Below, one piece after another: positions 31,406-42,585 of a stretch of 64,000 nt of DNA. The stretch's first letter is position 1, and the number at the start of each line of letters is the position of its first letter. Below the pieces are notes generated by a model. It was given only the letters and a program-made list of their open reading frames with translations. It searched no databases and had not been told where the DNA came from. Position numbers and translations under genes: made by a program. The DNA comes from Callorhinus ursinus (taxonomy: Eukaryota > Chordata > Mammalia > Carnivora > Otariidae). The DNA is taken from assembly GCF_003265705.1 (NCBI RefSeq), contig NW_020312858.1, positions 5,298,638 through 5,362,637 on the forward strand, written 5' to 3'.

Positions 31406-32728
31406 TTTAGGGTCCCCCTTTTAGGGTGGGGGCAACAAAAGTGGCTTTTCCCCCCTCATTTAGAAAATACAGGATAGGACAAGACTATCCTATAGCTTTA
31501 AATGAGACTGAGCAAACCATAGAATAAAAGTTGGCACTTGCCCATTTATATTTACCTCTTTTTATCTAAAAGTTGATGTTAAGAAAATAGTAGGGTCAGA
31601 GAATAAATTTAGATCTGTGTCACAAAAGGTTTCGCAAACAGCAAGGTAGCTGTTTTAGTGAGGCCTTGTGACCCTTCATGGCTGTGACTAACATGCATGA
31701 TGTCTTGCAGTATGACTTCTGAAGCTTTTGTCTTTTCCTATAAAGATTTAAGCTTTTAAGCAGAATACTGTAGTTTTCCAGTTCTCAATAGAAAGCACTG
31801 ATCATTGGGAGTTCTCATTACTTTACACTGGTTAATGGGGGAGATTTTTCCTATGTAACATATTGATGGTTTATCACCTTACTTAGAAGATGGTTTTTCT
31901 TTCTATAAAGGTAATCTTTGTTTTCAGTAATATTCACCAAGACTCCCTTGAAAAATTGAGCCTTGTCTTCTGTCCCCTTCCAATATATTTAAAAATTGAT
32001 TTGTTAAAAGGATTTCTTTTATTCATTCAGGGTTGTATATGCTTCCCTGCCTCCATCCCCATCTACTTGTACTTCATATTTAAACCCCTAAAAATCAAGG
32101 ATAGCATTGACTCTAATATATTGATCAGTATCCACTGCAGGATTGGAGATTATTTTGTGATTGACAGTAGAAAGAAACATAGCTATAAAAGTAAATAAAG
32201 ATGCACATGTAGAATCATAGCTTTTTAAAGTGCTGTCCAGACACAGAGAGTCTTTTCTAATTGCACCATAATTTTATTGAATATATTTGCCAGGTTTTAG
32301 GTTTTCAGGCAGGAGATTGTTAGTCATCTAGGCAATGACTCTCGAAGCATGCAAGACAGTAGGGGTGTCCCATGTTGTTTATACACTCATCATAGATTCC
32401 TTAAAGATCATGGATAGGGCTGCAGGAATAGCACAATTTTTAATGTAGCAGTGTCTGTTGGCTTTGTTTATGGCATGAATTAATGTATTGTCTTCCATTG
32501 TTTTTCGTTAAAAAACAGCACCATTTCCCATTTTACTGTAGGGACAGTCTTAGGTTCTCAGAGTGAGTGAAGATGTCCTCCTGGCAGGGGCCTCTGTTTA
32601 GCTGAAAATGACACAAGTATCACTGATCTGGGGGCCTAACATGTTGCAACATGCTGCTTTGGGCTCTTTTGTTTGACTTTGTTCAAAGAGTTTCAAGTTC
32701 TTGATCTCTAGGTACACATTTGGATTAC
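31406..32728 (+). other. Intronic stretch, no feature recognised
   Basis: A 102-codon plus frame at 31890-32198 lies here; it is AT-rich and hydrophobic with no known motif, and lacks a clean acceptor/donor pair. Not called. Confidence 0.4.
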
Positions 32729-32742
32729 TGCTTTGGAGTCTT

Positions 32743-32969
32743 CTTTCTTTCTTTCTTCTTTAGAGAGATAGTGCACATGAGTGGGGGCAGGGAGGGTGTG
32801 GGGAAGAGGAGCCCAGGCAGAGGGTGGGTGAGAGAGAATCTCAGGATCTCAGGCAGGCTCCATCCCAGTGGAAAGCCGGACATGGGGCTCAATCTCACAA
32901 CCCTGAGATCATGACCTGAGTCGAAATCAAGAGTTGGATTCTTAACCGACTGAGCCACCCAGGCGCCCC
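32743..32969 (-). mobile_element. Can-SINE, full length
   Basis: Reversed copy with CTTTCTTTCTTTCTTC in the tail. The 14-bp target duplication TGCTTTGGAGTCTT is at 32729-32742 and 32970-32983. Confidence 0.95.
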
Positions 32970-32983
32970 TGCTTTGGAGTCTT

Positions 32984-33628
32984 AAGGAATTGAAAAACCT
33001 AGTCTGTTGGTACTGAGATCTGATAGTTAACAGACCCCAAGTTTAAAATGTTTGTCAGTTCCTTGCTTCAAGTTTGTTCCCATCACTGTCACTAGTTCCC
33101 AGAGCTGGGGCTGGAATTTTGTATGAAATGTTACTAAAAGACTGATTTCATAAGCCATGGCTAAATACCAGTCTCCTTATTTACACATAATAGTCCTCCT
33201 CTGTCCACTCTTATCCACTGTAATGCAGCATTTCATGCTAGCAGGGCTCTCCCTGGGCACTGACTTTCCCTAGGTTCACTCTTGAACTGAGCTTTGTTGC
33301 TACCGTTAGAGCTGTGGTTATTTCCAGTTTAAGCTTTAAGTGTTATCAGGGCTTACATAATTCAGCATCTCAGCTAGATTCTTCTAAACCAAAGCCTCCT
33401 TCTGGCTTCTCAGGATTGAAGAAGAGTAGTGTTGGAAGGGACTTTGGAGGCCCTCTAGTCCAATTTCATCGTCTTATGGATGACAGAAAGGATATCTAGT
33501 CATGTAAATATTTTGTGAGACCATAGAGCTGGCCTATGGCCAAGTTAGGCTTAGAATTCAATTCTCATTTTACTAAATAGGTCTCTTTCCCTGACTGATG
33601 GTTAAGGTCCTAAAAACCTCTGGGGGAG
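32984..33628 (+). other. Intronic stretch, no feature recognised
   Basis: No exon or nameable repeat. Confidence 0.4.
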
Positions 33629-33639
33629 AATTCCCTGAA

Positions 33640-33856
33640 TGGGCACCTGGGTGGCTCAGTCGTTAAGCGTCTGCCTTCGGCTCAGGTCATGATCCCAGGG
33701 TCCTGGGATCGAGTCCCACAACGGGCTCCCCGCTCTGCAGGAAGTCTGCTTCTCCCTCTCCCACTCCCCCTGCTTGTGTTCCTGCTCTCGCTATGTCTCT
33801 CTCTGTCAAATAAATAAAAATAATAAAAAAATCTTAAAAAAAAAAAAAAAGAAAAA
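33640..33856 (+). mobile_element. Can-SINE, first of a close tandem pair
   Basis: Full copy with an 11-bp target duplication AATTCCCTGAA at 33629-33639 and 33857-33867. The long A tail runs to 33,858. Confidence 0.95.
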
Positions 33857-33881
33857 AATTCCCTGAAGAACTTACAGGGAT

Positions 33882-34084
33882 GGGGCGCCTGGGTGGCTCA
33901 GTTGTTAAGCATCTGCCTTCGGCCCAGGTCATGATCTCAGGATCCTGGGATCAAGCCCCACATCGGGCTCCCTGCTCTGCGGGAAGCCTGCTTCTCCCTC
34001 TCCCACTCCCCCTGCTTGTGTTCCCTCTCTCGCTGTGTCTCTCTCCGTCAAATAAATAAATAAAATCTTTAAAAAAACCCCCAA
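33882..34084 (+). mobile_element. Can-SINE, second of a close tandem pair
   Basis: Full copy with a perfect 13-bp target duplication AACTTACAGGGAT at 33869-33881 and 34085-34097, only one base after the duplication of its neighbour. Each has its own target site, so these are two insertions and not one tandem duplication. Confidence 0.97.
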
Positions 34085-34219
34085 AACTTACAGGGATAAT
34101 ATGGGGAAGTTGTGTTCTGAGATTAGAAGTGAATTTGTGAAAGGCTGAATAATTTTTTTAATGTTCTCAAAATAAAGATATCAATGAAATGTTACATGTC
34201 TTAAATGAATAAGGACGAA

Positions 34220-34403
34220 TGGTACTATTTTGGTAACTCTTGTTTACTATGTCTTATTTACTGGAAACATTTTGGCATGTCCCTCCCTTTTATATCGTGG
34301 TAAAAGGCTTGTGGTACTATTTTGGTAACTCTTGTGTACTATTTTTTGCTTACTAGAGACTTTTTGGTATATCTCTCCATTATATCATTGTGAAATCCTT
34401 TGT
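34220..34403 (+). repeat. Imperfect 92-bp tandem duplication
   Basis: TGGTACTATTTTGGTAACTC starts at 34220 and again at 34312 (period 92). The first ~23 bases are identical and the rest aligns with substitutions (TTTACTGGAAACATTTTGGC against GCTTACTAGAGACTTTTTGG). It is older than the 46-bp duplication at 15.98 kb. Not a repeat family I recognise. Confidence 0.85.
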
Positions 34404-34544
34404 AAATTTACCTTTGGGTTATTGCAAATAACGTGGATGATGTTTTTTTTTCCCCACATCTGCATACTCATTCAGCTTTTCAATAACTTAGTGTTCTTAG
34501 AATAGGTTTTTCCCAGACCCCTCAATTACTGTAATCATATAGCA

Positions 34545-35020
34545 GCTGCCAATCATTGAGCACTTACTGCGTGCCAGGTATGGTGCTAGGCTCTTTCATA
34601 GTGTGGTGGTTGTTAGAGCTGCTCACTGATTCTCTTTTTTTTTTTTCTTTTCTTTTGGGTACATGGTAGGATAGCACTTCTCTGTCACCTTGAAGTTGAG
34701 CATGGCTGTGTGACTTGCTTTGGATATTGAAATTTGAGTGCAGGTGATGTGAGACACTGCTAGGCAAATATCCCTTTTTTTCTGAAAGGAATCTGAAGTG
34801 GTTACATAATGTAAGCAGTAAAGCCTATGCTTTAAACCAGTGAGTTTTTTAAATGGAGTTTTGACTGTAACATAAACCAAACCATCCTGATGAATATAAA
34901 TATACGTGGATTCTCATCATTGATCCTCATGGCTAAGTGCTGATATTAGCCCATTTTACAGTTGAGGAAATGGAGACAAAGTAAATTATATTTACTTCTC
35001 TAGCAGATCTGGTAGCCCAG
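34545..35020 (-). repeat. MIR remnant split by an MLT1-like fragment
   Basis: 34545-34600 (CAATCATTGAGCACTTACTG, GTGCCAGGTATGGTGCTAGG) and 34905-35020 (GCCCATTTTACAGTTGAGGA) form one antisense MIR. The ~300 bases between include GAGCATGGCTGTGTGACTTG and GCTTTGGATATTGAAATTTG, an MLT1-like LTR segment. Confidence 0.6.
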
Positions 35021-35042
35021 GCATTTTGAGCCCTACATTCTT

Positions 35043-35275
35043 TCTTTCCTTTTCTTTCCTTTTTTCCCCCAAAGATTTACTTATTTATTTGAGAGAGGGA
35101 GGGAGAGCATGTGAGCGGGGCGGGAGTCAGAGGGAGAGGGGGAGAATCCTCAAGCAGACTCCCCTCTAAGCATGGAGCCCGATGTGGGGCTCTATCCCAG
35201 GACCCTGACTGAGATCAGAACCTGAGCTGAAATCAAGAGCCAGATGCTTAACCGCCTGAGCCACCCAAGGACCCC
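35043..35275 (-). mobile_element. Can-SINE, full length
   Basis: Reversed copy with a 15-bp target duplication (GAGCCCTACATTCTT / GAGCTCTACATTCTT) at 35028-35042 and 35276-35290. The tail is CTTT-rich. Confidence 0.95.
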
Positions 35276-35290
35276 GAGCTCTACATTCTT

Positions 35291-35645
35291 AAGCACTACT
35301 TAAGTTTGCTGCCATTCTGTATGCTGTACCAACTCAGTACCCATAACTTCATATCAGAGCTTATGTTTACTTCTCTGTTCCATCCCTTCCTACCGATGCT
35401 CCTGAAGTTCCAGGTCCAAGGGTCTCTTACCAGCATTTATCTTTCCCAGTGTTGGGCTGCAGAAGCCTCCATTCCTTTTTTGTCGTCTGTTACCTACTTT
35501 TTCTGCCTTCTAGAATTCCATCTTTTCCTGTGACGGGGTTAGTTCCTTGCCTTAGATATTCTTGCATCTCCGAAGTTTTCAGAGTAAATTTCTCAGAAGG
35601 CCACATTCGGCTGTATGAGTAGGAGGCTGCCCAGCAGTCAGAAGG
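35291..35645 (+). other. Intronic stretch, possible old L2
   Basis: Some L2-like words but no confident match. No exon. Confidence 0.35.
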
Positions 35646-35649
35646 GCTT

Positions 35650-35858
35650 TGCAGTGTAGTGGTTAAGGGCATGGCTCTGCAGCCAGACCACCTGTTTGAA
35701 TCCTAGCTCTGCCACTTACTGGCTGTGTGACCCTCCCTATTCCTCAGTTTCCTCATGTGTATAATAACACCTCTCTCATATAGTCCTTTTGAGGATTAAG
35801 TGAGTTAATTTATGTAAAGCCTTGGAATAATGCCTGGCACATTGTAAGCATTGGATAT
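35650..35858 (+). repeat. MIR, nearly full length
   Basis: Clear sense MIR: TAGTGGTTAAGGGCATGGCT, TTTGAATCCTAGCTCTGCCA, CTTACTGGCTGTGTGACC, CCTCAGTTTCCTCATGTGT and GCCTGGCACATTGTAAGC. The best preserved MIR in the window. Confidence 0.93.
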
Positions 35859-36304
35859 TACGATTTTAAAGAATCAGGCATCATAGGGCCAAGATGAGTG
35901 GAGATAAGTCATTACTGATCTTAATCTTTCTGATGTTAAGATATGAAAGGTTTAATGCCACTCTTAATTTAATTTTTCCTTTTCTTTAACAGGGATTGCT
36001 GAGCAACTCTACAGGGCACTCTGCTCTGGGGGGGAAATGACCTAGAGCTTGCCCTCAAAGAATTTATAGTAAAGGGGAGATAAGATATACATAAATACCT
36101 GTATACAGATAATTATGCTATTGCCAGGTAGTCTATAAATCTATAAAAAGTGTTCTTGAGTTCAGAGAAGGGGGAGGTAGGAAATCAGAGAAGGCTTTGA
36201 GTTGGGGCATTTATCCGGTTTGGAAGGGTAGGCAGGATTTGGATGTGGATACTGGGTGTGGTAGGGAGGAAATCGCCAGGTGAAAGGAAGCATTAGATCA
36301 GAGG

Positions 36305-36535
36305 CCTATAATAAACATGTTCGTTCATCCATTCAGCAAATACGTAGTGAACATTCACTATGTGCTAGGTATTGATGTAAGCGCTGGGGATGCCGCAGTA
36401 AACAAAACAAAATTCCTGCTCTTAGGGAGCTGTGTTACAGTATTTGAATATACAGAGCCCTAATGTATCAAGCGGTGATAGGGACTAAGAAGAGTGTAAC
36501 GACAGAATAGATTTCTCTAACTAAGAACAGTCCGA
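36305..36535 (-). repeat. L2 3' end, antisense
   Basis: CATTCAGCAAATACGTAGTG, CTATGTGCTAGGTATTGATG, GCGCTGGGGATGCCGCAGTA and AACAAAACAAAATTCCTGCT are the reversed L2 end. Confidence 0.82.
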
Positions 36536-36574
36536 TTCATTTCTTACGTTTTCCTTAGGGTATCTTGAGGAAAC

Positions 36575-36800
36575 CCAAAGCCGAGCTAAATGGCTTTTTC
36601 GTTACACCAGGCCATATCTGTGCTGTTTTCCATGCTCATAGTTCTCTGTTCTTTGTTCTTGGCCTATCTAGGTATTTTTCTTCCTTTGAGACTTAGTTCA
36701 AGTCCCAATGTCTTCATGGGGCTATCCCCCTCTATATCTGCCAGAAGCACCCTCTTTCCTTTCTGTACTTCTGGTGTCAGTTTTGGCCTAGATAACTAAT
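36575..36800 (+). repeat. L2 3' portion, sense
   Basis: TTCCATGCTCATAGTTCTCT, GAGACTTAGTTCAAGTCCCA and CTTCATGGGGCTATCCCC resemble L2 in sense. The 69-codon frame here is an L2 remnant. The SINE at 36,816 follows. Confidence 0.6.
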
Positions 36801-36815
36801 TTGTCATTTCCTATT

Positions 36816-36974
36816 TTTTTTTAAAGATTTTATTTATTTATTTGACAGAGAGCACGAGCAGGGGGAGCGGGAGAAGGAGAAGCAGGCTCCCTGCGTTGCT
36901 CAATCCCAGGATCCTGGGATCACGACCTGAGCCGAAGGCAGACGCTTAACCGACTGAGCCACCCAGGCGCCCCT
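36816..36974 (-). mobile_element. Can-SINE with internal deletion
   Basis: Reversed copy lacking part of the middle after CAGGCTCCCTGCG. The 13-bp target duplication GTCATTTCCTATT / GGCATTTCCTATT is at 36803-36815 and 36975-36987. Confidence 0.95.
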
Positions 36975-37039
36975 GGCATTTCCTATTGAACTGCCTTTGT
37001 CTTTTCTCATATTGTTCGTCGTTTATTCCACAAGTATGT

Positions 37040-37330
37040 GATGCCCATTTATTTAGTAAACAATTTATTGGACTTTCATTTTGTTTCAGCCATGACTGGG
37101 CACTGGGAACTTGAAGATAAATGCACATGGTCTGTGCCCTTGAGGAGTGCACAGTCTGTTAGAAGGAGAGAAATGTAAACTGCTACTACAAACATCATGA
37201 TAAATGTCAAATTAGAGCTGTGTCCAGAGTTTTGTTGGAATGCAAGAAGAGGGAGCAACCATCTACCCAGGGGAGTTGTTTAAGAATTTTAAAAGGAAGA
37301 AACTTTTAAATTGGTTCTTGAAAGTTGATT
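37040..37330 (-). repeat. L2 remnant, antisense
   Basis: AACAATTTATTGGACTTTCA, GGGCACTGGGAACTTGAAGA, and TGTGCCCTTGAGGAGTGCAC fit the reversed L2 3' end. Confidence 0.6.
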
Positions 37331-37628
37331 TGGAATTTAACAGTCAGGGACTGGGATTGGTGTCTGTGAGTGTGGAGAGCCTTTTATGCATGGGACGTAT
37401 CCTGTGAGGGCATGAAGGGGAGTGGTGAGTTCACTGTAGCTGGAGTGTAGTGCAGGGTTGTGGATTTGTGGTGGGTGATAAGCCTGGAGGAGTAGATTGG
37501 AGACGTTGAAAGGCTTTGAAAATGATGTAAGGAGTTGAGATTTGTGTGGGCAGTGAAGAATCATCAGAGGTTTTATGGCCAGAGAGTAGTTTGTATTCTA
37601 TACTTGGGCAGCAGAGGTTGGTTTCGAT
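37331..37628 (+). other. Intronic stretch, likely L2 continuation
   Basis: GAAAGGCTTTGAAAATGATG and GGAGTTGAGATTTG words suggest old antisense L2 but boundaries are lost. Confidence 0.35.
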
Positions 37629-37795
37629 CAGTGGTGCTCAAATTTTCCTGCACATGAGAATTACTGGAGAGCTTTAGAGAAGACCAGTGCGTAGGCCACA
37701 CACAGTAAAATCTTTGTCTGGAGGAGGGACCCAGTTGGGTTTTTGATAACTTCCCGGGTGATTCTAGTGTGCCACCCAAGTTTGAGAACCTGCGG
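37629..37795 (+). repeat. MER5A-like hAT-Charlie element
   Basis: Both inverted ends are visible: CAGTGGTGCTCAAATTTTCC at left, and CCCAAGTTTGAGAACCTGCG at right. The interior reads GAATTACTGGAGAGCTTTAG and GAGGGACCCAGTTGGG. Non-autonomous, no transposase. Confidence 0.85.
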
Positions 37796-37944
37796 TTCGA
37801 GAGGTCTGATGACAAGTCAGTAAATGAGGAGGCTGTTGCAGTGGCCTGCCTAGGACCGAAGTCTTTGAATTGAGGAATGGAGACAAGGGAAGACTGAGCC
37901 AACCATGTTATTTTTCTTCAATTTTCTCTGTGTTTGTTTTCAAC

Positions 37945-38045
37945 AAAATTGCGGCCCCCAGGGGTGCAGAGTCCAGTCTTTGTGCTTTGAATTCCTCAGA
38001 GATTTGTATATAGTAGATTCTCAATAAATATTTGCCTTGATTAAA
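37945..38045 (+). repeat. L2 3' end fragment
   Basis: TTTGTATATAGTAGATTCTC, AATAAATATTTGCCTTGATT is the sense L2 tail. Confidence 0.6.
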
Positions 38046-38399
38046 GTTCGTTTTCTTTTGTTCAAGTACTCAGAGTTGAGTACTTAGGGCATTTTTATTT
38101 CATTTGCTTCTTTCCTTTTTGTTATTAAATAGAAATTCCTTTAGGGATGCAAGTGGATGGAAATGAAACTTTTTGGTCAGTTTTACTTCCTCATAATTCC
38201 AATTAAAGATTTAGGAAGTTAAAATTCAATAATTCAACAATGAGTCTGCATATGGATTTGGTTTATCCATATGATCTTTCCTTAGTAGTACAAATGAGTA
38301 AGTTTGCCTTTAACTCTTGTCATTTGTGTAAAACCCATCAATGGTGATACATCATTTACTTAAAGAATCCCCAGAAAGTATCTAGATTCTTAAAGTATT

Positions 38400-38510
38400 T
38401 TTTTGTAGAGTTTTATTTATTTAAGTATTCTCTACACCCAGCGTGGGGCTTGAACTCATGACCCTGAGATCAAGAGTTGCACGCTCCACTGATTGAGCCA
38501 GCCAGGCAAA
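38400..38510 (-). mobile_element. Can-SINE, older short form
   Basis: GTATTCTCTACACCCAGCGT, GGGGCTTGAACTCATGACCC, GATTGAGCCAGCCAGGC. The 14-bp target duplication ATTCTTAAAGTATT is perfect at 38386-38399 and 38511-38524, so this short form is not uniformly ancient. Confidence 0.95.
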
Positions 38511-38524
38511 ATTCTTAAAGTATT

Positions 38525-39357
38525 GTTAAGGTTTATCTCCCACAACAACATGTGGAAAGTGAGCCTTAACACTAGATTCTGTTAATGTGTGTAACTCAGG
38601 AATTTATCCATGTGGTATAGAATCTGACTTGCCTGTGCACCTGAAATAATTTTTCTTTGCCAAATATATTTGTTTCTGAATAGGGATAGTATTTAAAAAG
38701 TGCTGTGAATCATTTTTATGTCAACTCTTCATTCTCTATTCTAAGACAGGGTAATTGGAACATACAGAAATTAAAAACTTTTTTTAAACTTGACGCTGTT
38801 TATACCTCCCCTCCGGCATTTGGTATCTTGGAAAACATCAAACCTACAGAAAGTTATAGGAATGGTACCATTAACATCCATCTTCCTTTTACCTAGCCCT
38901 CCTACCGATGAAATTTTAATACCGCAAATATATAGTGTATCTGTGTATGTCTGTATCACACATGAACAAGTAAGATATTTTAACCCTCAAGAACCACTTT
39001 TCGTCCACTTGGAGTGATAATGCCCCACTGAAAATGCATGTTTTAACCTAGACTAGAGGCAATCTAATGCCTAGAAACAAAGCAGCCCGAAGAGTCGGCT
39101 TGCCAACTTTACTGTCCACAGAGAATTTACCTTAGGCTCGCATCTGGCTGCTGAAATTAGAGTTTTATAATCCTGTTGTGACCACGACTCACAGTAATAA
39201 CAACACAATATATTGTGCCCAGTGTATACATATATGTAATTCAAAGGTTTTAATACTCAGTATTTATTCTTACTACTTGTGATGCACTGTATCCACTGTA
39301 TTCTTTTAAAGATAGTTTTATTAAGATAATTTACATACCATAAAGTCACCTGTTTTT
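38525..39357 (+). other. Intronic stretch, possible old LINE traces
   Basis: 38,770-39,020 has loose L1-type words (CTACAGAAAGTTATAGGAAT). No exon. The three overlapping short frames there do not share phase. Confidence 0.35.
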
Positions 39358-39376
39358 ATTCTGTAAAATTTTTTAA

Positions 39377-39556
39377 AAGATTTTATTTACTTATTTATTT
39401 AGAGAGCGAGCAAGCAAGGGGCGGGGGGAGGAGCAGAGGGAGAGGGACAAGCAGGTTCGCGTTGAGTGCAGGGCTTGCTAATACAACCCTGAGATCATGA
39501 CCTGAGCTGAAATCAAGAGTCAGGTGCTTAACCAACCAAGCCACCCAGGCGTGCCT
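39377..39556 (-). mobile_element. Can-SINE
   Basis: Reversed copy with a perfect 19-bp target duplication ATTCTGTAAAATTTTTTAA at 39358-39376 and 39557-39575. Internal segment after GTTGAGTGCAGGGC is shortened. Confidence 0.97.
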
Positions 39557-39582
39557 ATTCTGTAAAATTTTTTAATTTAAAA

Positions 39583-39750
39583 AGAAATGCTGGTTGTGAT
39601 CCGCTGACTCGCAAAAGCCTGACAGCCAGCAGGAAGAGCAATGCCAAGGTGTAGCTGGTCTAGAGACCACGTACATCTACCAGACAGGCAAGAAGAAAGG
39701 GGTGGTCAGAGTCCTGAAACACTGTGCTCACAGTAGTCGTTGGACTTTGT
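39583..39750 (+). pseudogene. Possible processed-pseudogene fragment, source unknown
   Basis: One plus frame is open from about 39,591 to a stop near 39,754 and its translation contains a basic QTGKKKGVVRVLK stretch that looks like a housekeeping basic protein. It has no ATG, no adjacent exons and lies just beyond a SINE. I could not match it to a family, so this stays a weak call. Chance is a real alternative. Confidence 0.2.
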
Positions 39751-40185
39751 TTCAGTAAGTGCCCTTGAACTTGACCAGGCTGGCACTTTTACTCCTTGGT
39801 ATGGGATGAAGGCTGGAGAGCTCATGGCAGGGAAGGGCTGCAGAGTTTTTTAAGCCCACAGGTAAAACTGCTCTGGTGGCAACCATGGCTTGCTTCTCAG
39901 GAAGGTGACATGGGCAACTTCCTTCTTTGATTTGTGTGCCAGCACCCCCTGCCCCACTTAAAAGAAAGAAAGGAAGGAAGAGAGGTTGGGATGGTAGGGG
40001 GGAAGGTTGATTTAACATTAGATAGTAGAGCCTGAAATTCTTGTAATCCTCATTATTTAGTGGGTTTATGCATAAGAATAATTGAGGGAGTGACTGTAAG
40101 TATCTGTGTATTTGATTAATTTGCTGTCATTAATATGCTAAGAGAGTATAGAGCACTGAGGAAATGAAAAAGGAAACTATCAGGT
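39751..40185 (+). other. Intronic stretch, no feature recognised
   Basis: A minus frame (40018-39752) with a GAAAGAAAGGAAGGAAG tract; no gene support. Confidence 0.4.
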
Positions 40186-40528
40186 TTTTTTTTTTAATTT
40201 AATTTAATTTTATTATGTTAGTCACCATACAATACATCATTAGTTTTTGATGTAGTGTTCCACGATTCATTGTTTGTGTATAACACCCAGTGCTCCACGC
40301 AGAACGTGCCCTCCTTAATACCCATCACTGGGCTAACCCATCTCCCCACCCTCCCTTCTAAAACCCTCAGTTTTTTTCTTGGAGTCCATAGTCTCTCATG
40401 GTTCGTCTCTCCCTCCGATTTTCCCCCCTTCATTTTTCCCTTCCTTCTCCTAATGTCCTCCATGCTATTTCTTATGTTCCACAAATAAGTGAAACCATAT
40501 GATAATTGACTTTCTCTGCTTTTATTAG
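40186..40528 (-). mobile_element. 5'-truncated carnivore-type L1, 3' end only
   Basis: Begins with a T run, then AATTTAATTTAATTTTATTA and the same antisense 3'-end text as at 10.07 kb (ATCATTAGTTTTTGATG, AACACCCAGTGC). It extends further into CAAATAAGTGAAACCATATG. A clear target duplication was not found. The 178-codon minus frame across it is partly this element. Confidence 0.88.
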
Positions 40529-40779
40529 GAGAACGGAAGAGGAGAGGGTGTAAAGAATGAGGTGCAGCTTTGCTCTGTTGGGGTGTATTCACGGTCAGAG
40601 GGAAGCCCTGCATATAGCTACAGGGTATCAGCTGTGCAAACATGGACGCCAGTGCTAGAAAGGCCAAGAAAGTAGATTTTGCCCATCTAATTTTGGCCCC
40701 AGTGCCAGGCAAGGCAGGAATATGATAGGACCAAATAAAGCTGAGGCATCCCATCCCAGAGAGCAGAATAATTAGAGCA

Positions 40780-40968
40780 AACTTTTATTGAGTCCTTACT
40801 ATATGCTAAGGTACTAATCATTTTTATTTTCTCTCATTTAATCCTTTAAAACAGTATGAGGTTATAGATAACCTGTTACTCCCTCATTTTACTAATGAGG
40901 AAACTGAGGCACAGGGAGGTAAAGAAACTAGTTCAGGGTCACATGGTTACTTGTTCTTACATGTCATA
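40780..40968 (-). repeat. MIR remnant, well preserved
   Basis: TTTTATTGAGTCCTTACTAT, CTCATTTAATCCTTTAAAAC, TTTACTAATGAGGAAACTGA, GGCACAGGGAGGTAAAGAAA. Confidence 0.9.
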
Positions 40969-41289
40969 GAAATACGCAGGGCACTGGAGACCCTGCCTTG
41001 AAGTGAGTGAACCCACTGCTTCTCGGGCCATGTCTGCTGTGCCATACCTCTTTTCAGGAGCATGGCGGATCCCATGATCTTCATTTAAGTCATTTAATCT
41101 CCAGGTTGCCACCCTGAAGTTCATTCTTAGAGGCTGGTGACCACAATACTAAAAATAACATTGTCCTAGACAATATTTATAGTTTTTTCACTCCCTCTTG
41201 AGTACAGACTGTGCCTTATCTGGGAAATACCACTTATTTTAGGACTTTAGAGTTAGACATTTAAATGGTAAGGCTTGTCCAATTTGGTA
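40969..41289 (+). other. Intronic stretch, no feature recognised
   Basis: Nothing identified. Confidence 0.4.
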
Positions 41290-41595
41290 GTCATATTTCA
41301 AGTCAGTTCAGCAGGCATTTACATGCTTCCTAAGTGCCCTGCAATAGACTCGATGCTGGGGGTAATAAATGTGGTCACAGTGTAGTAGGGGAAATAGACA
41401 AGACCAATATTTGAGTTGCAATGAAACTAAGTAAGTAGAACAGAGAGAGGAACATGGAGGAGGGTAAGGAGATTAGGAAGAACTTCCCAGAGGAGTTAAC
41501 ATGCAAGTTGGGTTTTGAAGGATAATTAGGAGTTTGTCAGGTAGGTAGACAATTGCAGAATAATTAAGTGAAAATTGCTGGAGAGATGGACAGAA
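41290..41595 (-). repeat. L2 remnant, antisense
   Basis: GTTCAGCAGGCATTTACATG, GAGGAGTTAACATGCAAGTT, GGGTTTTGAAGGATAATTAG and GTAGGTAGACAATTG are reversed L2 words. Confidence 0.65.
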
Positions 41596-41914
41596 GCTCC
41601 CTTCTGATATTATTGCCAATGTTCTAGATTTTTAATGCAGTAGAAAGAACTTCCAATTGTAAAATTCCCTTTTTTCCTCTAGTGTCTTGAAATGCCATTG
41701 GAATCCCAGCCTTCAGCAGCAGTGCGGTACATCTGGGGGTTATGCTTTGGGCCCCTTGTAAGAAGGAAAGATGCTACCCAAGTAGCACATGCAGACATCC
41801 TGCAACTTTGGACAGAAGCAAGTGTCCTTGTTTGAGGGGCTGATGGTGTTCCCTGTACCCTAGCTCTAACCAAGGCTTTGATGGCAGTTGCTTGGTGAAC
41901 CTTTTCTTCTCTCT

Positions 41915-42125
41915 TTTTAAAAAGATTTATTTATTTTAGGGAGAGAGTGAGAGTGTGTGTGAGAGAATGCGAGAGCATGGTGGGGAGAGGGAGAGGGAGA
42001 AACTCACGCAGACTCCTTGCTGACTGTGGAGCCCGAGGTGGGGCTTGATCCCACGACCAAAAGATCATAACCTGAGCCAAAACCAAGAGTTGGTTGCTTA
42101 ACCAGCTGCGCCACCCAGGTGCCCT
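41915..42125 (-). mobile_element. Can-SINE
   Basis: AAAAAGATTTATTTATTTTA tail, GGGGCTTGATCCCACGACC, AGCTGCGCCACCCAGGTGCC head. Target duplication not clear. Confidence 0.92.
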
Positions 42126-42279
42126 GAGATTTTTCTTTTTTTATGTGAAAATAGTTGATTAATTGTTGTTACTCAGAAGGAATTTAGTCATTCAGCCACA
42201 AATGTTTTTTTTTTTGAGCGCTGAGTTTTTGGGGATGGAGGGTAGATGAAGACCATACGTAGAATTTGGGTCTTTGGAC

Positions 42280-42585
42280 TATAACATTATTCAGTAAAGT
42301 GTACAGATCTCAAGTGTACTGCTTGGTGGATTTTTACATGTGAATATATCTGTGTAACTACAACATTCAGATCAAGATAGAGAACATTTCTAGCACCCCA
42401 GAAGTTTTTCTCATGGCCCTTTTCTAATAATACTTATGCCCCCTCAACCCTCCCCAGCATTATTCTGATGTCTTTTGCCAAAAATTACTTTTGCCTCTTC
42501 TTGAACTTTTAAGTGGAATCACAGAGGATGTACTGTTTTGTATCTGGCTTCTTTCACTCATCCTTATGATTGTGAAATTCACCTA
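42280..42585 (-). repeat. Old L1 fragment, antisense
   Basis: CATTCAGATCAAGATAGAGA, ACATTTCTAGCACCCCAGAA, and TTAAGTGGAATCACAGAGGA, GTATCTGGCTTCTTTCACTC are antisense L1M-type words. No frame. Confidence 0.65.

Noticed and set aside
40218..40754. 178-codon minus-strand ORF
   Set aside because: Half of it is the carnivore L1 3' end. The rest has no recognisable domain or start context.
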